Assembly (NCBI GenBank): GCA_018065165.1 | Contig: JAGHTV010000459.1 | Coordinates: forward strand, 1-5,953 | Length of the DNA: 5,953 nucleotides | Origin: Candidatus Sodaliphilus fimicaballi | GTDB lineage: Bacteria; Bacteroidota; Bacteroidia; Bacteroidales; Muribaculaceae | Reading direction: 5' to 3' | Shown: positions 1-4,563 of the stretch, in pieces | Layout: each line of letters opens with the position of its first letter | How positions within the stretch are numbered: the first letter of the stretch is position 1 | The notes under the pieces: model-generated | Told to the model about the DNA's origin: nothing | Databases searched by the model: none | What the model saw: only the letters and a program-made list of their open reading frames with translations | Made by a program: the position numbers and the translations under genes

Positions 1-110
1 AATTTATATAAATCTTGTTTTCTAGCAAAGAAAATTCAAAAAAAAATGTCTTTTTTCTTAAAAAAACTATCAAATTGGGCTATAAAGTAGCATAATAAGT
101 ACTTTTTGAG

Positions 111-118
111 TAATTTTG
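111..118 (+). promoter_or_regulatory. Candidate -7 promoter element for the rhomboid genes
   Basis: TAATTTTG matches the Bacteroidota -7 consensus TAnnTTTG at every fixed base and lies 20 bp before the first rhomboid ATG, giving a leader of roughly 15 nt. No clear -33 TTTG sits 19-21 bp upstream. A second, less regular candidate is TACTTTTTG at 100-108, with ATTG at 74-77 as a weak -33. The rest of 1-138 is A/T-rich and holds no gene I can support. The region is so T-rich that one 8-mer match is modest evidence. Confidence 0.35.
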
Positions 119-138
119 CGTCACTTTAAGTTATTGAT

Positions 139-888
139 ATGAATGTAGGACGAATGGGGGCGGCAATTCCGCCTGTAACCAAGAATTTATTAATAATCAA
201 CGCCCTTTTGTGGCTTGCAACCATTGCTTTCAGGCAATCGGGGTTTGTCGATCTTGAACAGTATTTGGGACTTCATTTTTGGCGTGCTCACGACTTCAAT
301 GCGGCACAATTGTTCACTTACATGTTCATGCACGATAGCTCTGGCATCACTCACTTGTTCTTCAACATGTTCTCGTTGTGGATGTTTGGTGTTACGCTCG
401 AGCGTGTGATGGGCCCCAAGAAGTATCTATTCTATTACCTTACCTGCGGCCTGGGTGCTGCGGCGGTTCAACAACTCACTTGGGAATTTACTTGGCAAAA
501 TGAGTTTGTGGTTGCTATGGCTAACCAGAATGGACTCACTTTTGATCAGGTGCGCAATCTTTTGGCTTCAGGCGAACTTAACGATATCGTCCAGCAGTTC
601 CATGGCATGCTCGTCACTGTGGGGGCCAGCGGTGCTGTTTTTGGCATTCTGCTTGCCTTTGGCATGTTGTTCCCCAATTTGCCCATGTACATCATCCCAT
701 TCCCATTCCCCATTAAGGCAAAGTGGATGGTTATAGGTTACGGCCTTGTTGAACTGTTCTTTGGCATGACTGGTGTGATGAGCGGTGTAGCACACTTTGC
801 TCACTTGGGTGGAATGCTGTTTGGATTCATCTTGCTCATGTACTGGCGCAAAAATATAAGAGGAGGTTACGGCAATGGCTATTATTGA
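139..888 (+). CDS. Rhomboid family intramembrane serine protease (first of pair)
   Basis: This is a polytopic inner-membrane serine protease of 249 aa that would cleave transmembrane helices using a Ser-His dyad. All hallmark motifs are visible: HLFFN at residues 72-76 in TM2 (His72 and Asn76 of HxxxN), GASG at 162-165 with catalytic Ser164 in TM4, and HFAHLGG at 219-225 with catalytic His222 in TM6. Hydrophobic segments near 15-31, 69-88, 97-112, 157-178, 195-213 and 216-236 fit the six-helix core. Residues about 113-156 form a hydrophilic insertion between TM3 and TM4, longer than in the minimal fold of E. coli GlpG. The start is the first ATG after the promoter match; no Shine-Dalgarno is seen, as expected in this phylum. 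A second in-frame ATG at residue 6 is possible. The end overlaps the next rhomboid gene by 14 bp. Substrates are unknown. The family call is firm. Confidence 0.95.
   Translation: MNVGRMGAAIPPVTKNLLIINALLWLATIAFRQSGFVDLEQYLGLHFWRAHDFNAAQLFTYMFMHDSSGITHLFFNMFSLWMFGVTLERVMGPKKYLFYYLTCGLGAAAVQQLTWEFTWQNEFVVAMANQNGLTFDQVRNLLASGELNDIVQQFHGMLVTVGASGAVFGILLAFGMLFPNLPMYIIPFPFPIKAKWMVIGYGLVELFFGMTGVMSGVAHFAHLGGMLFGFILLMYWRKNIRGGYGNGYY
861..866 (+). promoter_or_regulatory. Perfect Shine-Dalgarno AGGAGG before the second rhomboid gene
   Basis: AGGAGG lies inside the last codons of the first rhomboid gene (AGA-GGA-GGT, Arg241-Gly-Gly), with 8 nt between it and the ATG at 875. It supports that start. It is notable because most Bacteroidota genes do without a Shine-Dalgarno. 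With the 14-bp gene overlap it suggests translational coupling. The AGA is the only AGA among the arginine codons of the upstream gene (the others are CGN or AGG), which hints at selection for the site, but coincidence is possible. Confidence 0.5.
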
Positions 889-1768
889 TGAACTTAAGCT
901 CAAATACAAGCAGGGCTCAATGCTCATGCGCATCATCTACATCAACATTGCTATATTTGTGGTGATGATGTATGTGGGTCTTTTTGGCTTGTTGTTCAAC
1001 TATCAGGTGTTGTCGGTGTTTAAGTGGGTCGAACTGTCAAGTAACCCCTGGGAGGTATTGTATAAGCCTTGGACACTAATAACTTACTCATTTTGTCACA
1101 CCGACATGCTTCACATCCTGTTCAATATGTTGTGGCTGTACTGGATGGGTCGCATATTTCTTGAGTATTTTACATCCAAGCAGCTTGCAGGCCTCTATGT
1201 GTTAGGTGCCTTAGGCGGAGCTGCTCTGTTCCTGTTGGCCTATAGTTACATACCGGCTTTCTCATCGCCGCAAAGTTATATGCTGGGTGCATCGGCATCA
1301 GTTATTGCTATAGTTGTTGCTACGGCGGTTTACTCGCCCGATTACAAGATAGGTTTGCTGTTCATAGGTATGGTATCGCTCAAGTGGGTGGCAATAGTAA
1401 CTTTGCTGGTTGACTTGCTCAGTATCAACACTCTTGAGAATGCAGGAGGACACATTGCACACTTGGGTGGTGCTGTAGTTGGTGCTGTTTATGCATTGAT
1501 GATGCGTCGCGGTCACGATATAACTGCTCCACTCAATGCTACAATCGACGCATTGTTCAGTTTGTTTAGTCGCAAGAATAAACCCGGTGTGGGAGGTCCA
1601 GTTGGTGGTACTGCCTATCGTGGTAACAACCAGCAGCAATCACATGCAAAGCAGCAGGCTAACGAAACCGAGCTTGACCGTGTTTTGGCCAAGATTAAGC
1701 GTTCGGGCTACACTGCACTTACCGACGAGGAGCGTGACATCCTTTTCAGTTTTTCTAAAAAGAAGTAG
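875..1768 (+). CDS. Rhomboid family intramembrane serine protease with C-terminal cytosolic tail (second of pair)
   Basis: A second rhomboid protease of 297 aa. HILFN at residues 80-84 gives the TM2 HxxxN motif. The active-site loop reads GASAS at 138-142, so catalytic Ser140 is present but the usual GxSG glycine is alanine. HIAHLGG at 193-199 supplies catalytic His196. Hydrophobic segments lie near 19-41, 75-96, 102-123, 135-153, 157-184 and 191-210. After TM6 comes a tail of about 85 residues: a basic Gly-rich stretch, a Gln-rich linker (about 251-262), then a helical module at about 265-297 containing KIKRSGY and LTDEER. That module resembles the small C-terminal domain found on many Bacteroidota rhomboids (DUF6576-like, from memory). 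The ATG at 875 overlaps the upstream gene by 14 bp and has AGGAGG in front. The tail could bind a partner or help choose substrates; this is inference. Confidence 0.94.
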   Translation: MAIIDELKLKYKQGSMLMRIIYINIAIFVVMMYVGLFGLLFNYQVLSVFKWVELSSNPWEVLYKPWTLITYSFCHTDMLHILFNMLWLYWMGRIFLEYFTSKQLAGLYVLGALGGAALFLLAYSYIPAFSSPQSYMLGASASVIAIVVATAVYSPDYKIGLLFIGMVSLKWVAIVTLLVDLLSINTLENAGGHIAHLGGAVVGAVYALMMRRGHDITAPLNATIDALFSLFSRKNKPGVGGPVGGTAYRGNNQQQSHAKQQANETELDRVLAKIKRSGYTALTDEERDILFSFSKKK

Positions 1769-1773
1769 AGATT

Positions 1774-1803
1774 AACGCTAACGTAAACGCTAACGCAAAC
1801 GGC
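1774..1803 (+). repeat. Five tandem AACGNN hexamers
   Basis: Starting 5 bp after the second rhomboid stop codon, the sequence reads AACGCT, AACGTA, AACGCT, AACGCA, AACGGC: five contiguous hexamers with an invariant AACG core. The fourth unit with its flanking bases forms TAACGCAAAC, which occurs again at 1838-1847. On the opposite strand the core reads CGTT, related to the TTTTCG tract at 4522-4547. The function is unknown; it could be simple-repeat slippage, a repeat-type protein binding site, or the scar of a mobile cassette. Confidence 0.7.
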
Positions 1804-1847
1804 GGTGTGCCTTGTGTTTTATCGCAAGGTTTACACATAACGCAAAC
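1791..1847 (+). repeat. 10-bp direct repeats (TAACGCAAAC) bracketing a hairpin
   Basis: TAACGCAAAC occurs identically at 1791-1800 and 1838-1847. The 37 bases between them contain the hairpin at 1805-1836. The left copy is part of the AACGNN array and the right copy stands alone, 3 bp before the preferred TTG start of the next gene. The arrangement resembles a small palindromic insertion with target duplication, or paired operator sites around a leader hairpin. Neither reading is proven. Confidence 0.6.
1805..1836 (+). promoter_or_regulatory. Leader hairpin before the first EEP gene
   Basis: The inner stem pairs CCTTGTG (1810-1816) with CGCAAGG (1823-1829): seven pairs including one G-T, around the loop TTTTAT. 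The outer stem pairs GTGT (1805-1808) with ACAC (1833-1836), joined through a small asymmetric internal loop. No U-tract follows, so it does not look like an intrinsic terminator. It sits between the rhomboid pair and the EEP pair, and its 3' edge is 14 nt before the TTG at 1851. It could modulate translation or mRNA stability. Confidence 0.45.
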
Positions 1848-1850
1848 ACA

Positions 1851-2966
1851 TTGAAACACTTTATAGGCATAGCTTCAATCCTGATAGCAATTGCTACTGC
1901 AATGGTGCTGTTGCTTTCGGCCTACGGTGGTCACATCGACCCCCGTAGTTTCGCTTTGCCCTCAATTGTTACCCTAGGATTGCCTATGGTAGCATTGACA
2001 TCGCTGCTTGTGCTGGTGATGTGTGTGCTGGCTCGTAGCAAGTGGGCGGTTTTGATTGTGTTGGCAGCAATCCTGCTGGCCTGTCCGTCATTGAAATTGT
2101 TGTGTCCACTTAGCCATTCACAGGAGCCTCAACATCCCGACAGCACATTCACTGTCATGACTTGGAATGTGATAGGCTTTGAGCCTGTGAGCGACAATAC
2201 TCCGTGCTCTACAATTAATGCGATACTCGATGCCGACGCTGATATAGTCTTGTTGCAAGAGACTTCGCTCGATGGCTATGACGAGTTTCTCACACATTAT
2301 CAGGTCACTCCTGTCAAGGACAAGGTGATGGCTCGCTATCCTTATCGCTCACAGGGGCCTCGCGACCTGGTCATATTGTCCAAGGTTCCATATACAGTAG
2401 TGCCCGATACCACATTGCGTAACAATCAGCTTATCGACAACAACGGCGAGCACTATCACAACTATGGCAAGGCGTTTGACCTTGTAATCAAGGGACACCA
2501 GCTACGCGTCATCAGCTTGCATATGCAATCAATAGGCCTGACGAGCGACGATAAGCAACTGTATAACGATATCGCCACCCTCAATCGCAAGGTGAACACT
2601 AAAGATGAGTTGCGCGATGTGAAGCACTCGCTGTACGATAAGTTGTCTGGAGCATTTGCTCGTCGTGCTGGCGAAGCCGATGCTGTACGCAACATAGTCG
2701 ATGCATCGGGTACTAATGTGATTGTGTGTGGCGACTTCAACGATACGCCTGGCAGTTACTCTTACCTTACAGTGCGAGGCGATGACTTGAACGACTCTTA
2801 TGTTGATTGTGCCACTTGGCCCACATATACCTTCAACAAGGATCGTTTCTATTTTAAGATAGATCATATGTTTTATCGTGGTGATATGAGAGCAATTAAG
2901 GCGTTTAGTCCACGAGTAGGGGCTAGTGACCATTATCCTCTTGTAACCACATTTGAGTGGAAATAA
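1851..2966 (+). CDS. Membrane-anchored endonuclease/exonuclease/phosphatase (EEP) family protein, first copy
   Basis: The protein has three N-terminal membrane helices (about residues 4-24, 39-60 and 65-84, counted from TTG 1851) and a C-terminal EEP domain (about 99-371), the DNase I / APE1 / sphingomyelinase fold that cuts phosphodiester or phosphomonoester bonds with a divalent metal. Core residues are all present: Asn106 (TWN), Glu137 (LLQE), His224 (SLHMQS), Asp295 and Asn297 (GDFND), Asp338-His339 (KIDH), Asp360-His361 (SDHYP). Basic residues before TM1 and between TM2 and TM3 (ARSK) predict a periplasmic catalytic domain. No ATG gives a complete TM1. TTG 1851 starts 'MKHFIGIA' and lines up within about two residues of the start of the next-door paralogue; TTG 1812 (384 aa) lies inside a hairpin stem, and ATG 1902 would cut TM1 in half. 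The substrate is unknown: nucleic acid, phospholipid and inositol phosphate all fit the fold. Confidence 0.9.
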   Translation: MKHFIGIASILIAIATAMVLLLSAYGGHIDPRSFALPSIVTLGLPMVALTSLLVLVMCVLARSKWAVLIVLAAILLACPSLKLLCPLSHSQEPQHPDSTFTVMTWNVIGFEPVSDNTPCSTINAILDADADIVLLQETSLDGYDEFLTHYQVTPVKDKVMARYPYRSQGPRDLVILSKVPYTVVPDTTLRNNQLIDNNGEHYHNYGKAFDLVIKGHQLRVISLHMQSIGLTSDDKQLYNDIATLNRKVNTKDELRDVKHSLYDKLSGAFARRAGEADAVRNIVDASGTNVIVCGDFNDTPGSYSYLTVRGDDLNDSYVDCATWPTYTFNKDRFYFKIDHMFYRGDMRAIKAFSPRVGASDHYPLVTTFEWK

Positions 2967-2975
2967 CCTATCCTT

Positions 2976-4115
2976 ATGGCAAGGAGAAAGAAGAGTAACA
3001 TATTATTTACTGCAATGACCACCTTGTGTGTCATCGTATTGCTGATGTGTGCTGGCGGTGGTTACTGCAATCCTGCCCTGTATGGATTTGTGCCTGGTGT
3101 TATGACTTTGCTCTTGCCTGTGGCTGTGGTAGTTGCATTGGCTTGGTGCATTGTCTTGCTTCTCACTTGCCGCTGGCGTAATGCTGTGGCAGTGGCAACA
3201 GCATTGATACTCACATCGCCTGTGTCGTGCTTGCAATGTCCTCTCAACATGCCTCAAGATTGTGGCGAGGGCAACACATTTACCGTGATGACCTACAATG
3301 TAGCGTCGTTTCCTCACATGTACACTCAAGACACTAGCACAGTGATGCGCAACATTCTCGACATTGATGCCGACTTTGTCCTTATGCAAGACATGCCACA
3401 CTGGATACGCGACTACCACTACGATACGATTAAAGGACTAAAGCCTTATTATGAAGAGCTTAAGCGTAAGTATCCTTACCGCTCTCATCCCTATGCCGAT
3501 GAGGTTGCCATACTGTCGCGTTACCCGTTCACAATGGATACTATTGTACCGGCAAAACGCGGTTTTGAATCGCTTAGCTATTTACAGGATTTGGAGCATC
3601 ATCCGGCGATGGCCTATGATGTTGTAGTAAATGGACACAAATTGCGTCTAATAAGTGTACACCTTCAATCCTACGGCTTAAGCAACGAGGAGAAAGGTAT
3701 TATGGGTGCTGCCCCACAAGATACCTTAAGCATTATGCCAGGCAGTAAGCTTGAACACATGTCGTTTACCGATAAACTCAACCGAGCATTCTCACTGCGA
3801 GCCAGCGATGCACTCGCATTGCGTGAGGCCATAGACCGCGGGCCTCAAACTGTGATTGTGTGTGGCGACTTTAATGATGTGGCTGGCAGTTACGCTTATC
3901 GCACCGTGATGGGCGATGATATGAACGACAGCTGGGCTCAAGCGGGTAGGGGATATGCGTGGACATTTGCCTTGCATCGCTTCTATTTCAAGATTGACCA
4001 TATCTTGTATCGTGGGCCACTGCAGGCCGTAGATGCTAAGGTTTACAACAAATTGCCACTCACCTATACTGCCAGCGACCATTATCCGCAAGTGACAAAA
4101 TTTGAAATATATTGA
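2976..4115 (+). CDS. Membrane-anchored endonuclease/exonuclease/phosphatase (EEP) family protein, second copy
   Basis: A 379-aa paralogue of the preceding gene, starting 9 bp after its stop, so a tandem duplication in one transcript. The layout is the same: basic start (MARRKK), helices at about 9-27, 37-62 and 69-86, basic TM2-TM3 turn (CRWRN), then a catalytic domain predicted in the periplasm. Motifs are Asn108 (TYN), His229 (SVHLQS), Asp298 and Asn300 (GDFND), Asp341-His342 (KIDH) and Asp368-His369 (SDHYP). The expected metal-binding Glu of the LxQE motif is Asp139 (LMQDM; codon GAC at 3390-3392). Asp could still bind metal with altered activity, or the copy may be specialising. The segment between the SVHLQS and GDFND motifs differs strongly from the first copy, whereas VIVCGDFND and RFYFKIDH are shared. 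No Shine-Dalgarno is visible. The substrate is unknown. Confidence 0.93.
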   Translation: MARRKKSNILFTAMTTLCVIVLLMCAGGGYCNPALYGFVPGVMTLLLPVAVVVALAWCIVLLLTCRWRNAVAVATALILTSPVSCLQCPLNMPQDCGEGNTFTVMTYNVASFPHMYTQDTSTVMRNILDIDADFVLMQDMPHWIRDYHYDTIKGLKPYYEELKRKYPYRSHPYADEVAILSRYPFTMDTIVPAKRGFESLSYLQDLEHHPAMAYDVVVNGHKLRLISVHLQSYGLSNEEKGIMGAAPQDTLSIMPGSKLEHMSFTDKLNRAFSLRASDALALREAIDRGPQTVIVCGDFNDVAGSYAYRTVMGDDMNDSWAQAGRGYAWTFALHRFYFKIDHILYRGPLQAVDAKVYNKLPLTYTASDHYPQVTKFEIY

Positions 4116-4142
4116 AACCAAATCGCTTCGCTACTAAAACTT

Positions 4143-4158
4143 AAAACAAAAACAAAAA
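4143..4158 (+). repeat. A-rich AAAAC-type leader of the four-helix-bundle gene
   Basis: AAAACAAAAACAAAAA runs directly up to the ATG at 4159. It acts as an A-rich, Shine-Dalgarno-free leader of the kind common in Bacteroidota. It also roughly mirrors, in inverted orientation, the TTTTCG tract just after the gene, so it may be the left edge of an inserted module. Low complexity makes the inverted match weak by itself. Confidence 0.35.
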
Positions 4159-4521
4159 ATGCGGCCAAGAAATTTTAGAAATTATAAAGTTTGGCAAGAT
4201 TCTATTAATTTTGCAACTGCAATATATCAGGAAACAAGAAGTTTCCCTAGTTATGAGAAATACGGTTTGGCTAGTCAATTACAGCGTGCTGCTGTAAGTA
4301 TTTCGAGTAATATAGCTGAAGGAGCGGCAAAATCAAGCGATATAGATTTCGCACGTTTCTTGGATATGGCTTTAGGTTCATCTTATGAGGTGGAAAGCCA
4401 ATTATTAATAGCTAAAAATATTGGTTATTTTAATGAAGATATATTTAGTAAATTATTAACTGAGAATATTGAAATTCAAAAGCAGTTAACAAGTTTTGCT
4501 GCAAAAGTGCGCGAAGCTTAG
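4159..4521 (+). CDS. Four-helix-bundle protein (S23 / 23S rRNA intervening-sequence family)
   Basis: A small 120-aa all-helical cytosolic protein. The family signature is clear: YKVWQDS at residues 9-15, FP at 29-30, YGLASQ at 35-40, RAAVSISSNIAEG at 43-55, DFARFL at 63-68 and GSSYEVESQL at 73-82. Family members were first noticed in intervening sequences of some 23S rRNA genes, but no rRNA is present here. Avd of diversity-generating retroelements has a related fold, but no reverse transcriptase or template repeat is in view. Function is unknown for stand-alone copies; nucleic-acid binding is often suggested. GC content is about 33% by direct count, against roughly half in sampled stretches of the flanking genes, and the gene is flanked by simple repeats. 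This suggests a different history, possibly acquisition. It lies 43 bp after the second EEP gene and 42 bp before the peptidase gene. Confidence 0.93.
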   Translation: MRPRNFRNYKVWQDSINFATAIYQETRSFPSYEKYGLASQLQRAAVSISSNIAEGAAKSSDIDFARFLDMALGSSYEVESQLLIAKNIGYFNEDIFSKLLTENIEIQKQLTSFAAKVREA

Positions 4522-4526
4522 TTTTC
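4495..4526 (+). promoter_or_regulatory. Candidate promoter for the M3 peptidase gene
   Basis: TTTG at 4495-4498 and TAGTTTTC at 4519-4526 are separated by 20 bp. This fits the Bacteroidota pattern TTTG-(19-21)-TAnnTTTG with one mismatch, in the last base. The -33 lies inside the end of the four-helix-bundle gene and the -7 overlaps its stop codon. Transcription would begin at about 4530, within the TTTTCG tract, leaving a leader of about 35 nt. The pattern is short, so chance is possible. Confidence 0.4.
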
Positions 4527-4547
4527 GTTTTCGTTTTTCGTATTTCG
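4522..4547 (+). repeat. Tandem TTTTCG-type repeat after the four-helix-bundle gene
   Basis: Immediately after the stop codon come TTTTCG, TTTTCG, TTTTTCG and TATTTCG, four 6-7 bp units, followed by T/A-rich sequence up to the peptidase ATG. Read on the other strand it is a CGAAAA array, loosely inverted relative to the A-rich tract before the gene and related in its CG-containing hexamer period to the AACGNN array at 1774-1803. It would form part of the peptidase mRNA leader. No hairpin is visible, so it is not an ordinary terminator. Confidence 0.6.
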
Positions 4548-4563
4548 TTTTATTTATAAAATT

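Noticed and set aside
28..59. AAGAAAA / TTTTCTT inverted match as a terminator of an upstream gene
   Set aside because: The stem is only A-T rich apart from one G-C pair, in a long A/T tract; such matches are expected by chance and no upstream gene end is visible.
568..936. Minus-strand open frame across the rhomboid junction
   Set aside because: It is a shadow of two confident rhomboid genes with no family resemblance.
2462..2933. Minus-strand open frames across the first EEP gene
   Set aside because: They are antisense to conserved EEP motifs, with no recognisable domain or leader.
2717..3871. A 21-bp identical stretch at 2717-2737 and 3851-3871 as a regulatory repeat or recombination site
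   Set aside because: Both copies encode the same conserved VIVCGDF catalytic motif in the two EEP paralogues, so shared ancestry explains it.
4125..4517. GCTTCGC (4125-4131) and GCGAAGC (4511-4517) as terminal inverted repeats of the four-helix-bundle module
   Set aside because: Only 7 bp match, the flanking bases do not extend it, and the right copy is inside the coding sequence; chance is likely.
4159..4521. Diversity-generating retroelement accessory gene (avd)
   Set aside because: The fold family is related, but no reverse transcriptase, template repeat or variable repeat is in the window.
4159..4521. Intervening sequence within a 23S rRNA gene
   Set aside because: The flanks are protein genes and simple repeats, with no rRNA sequence.
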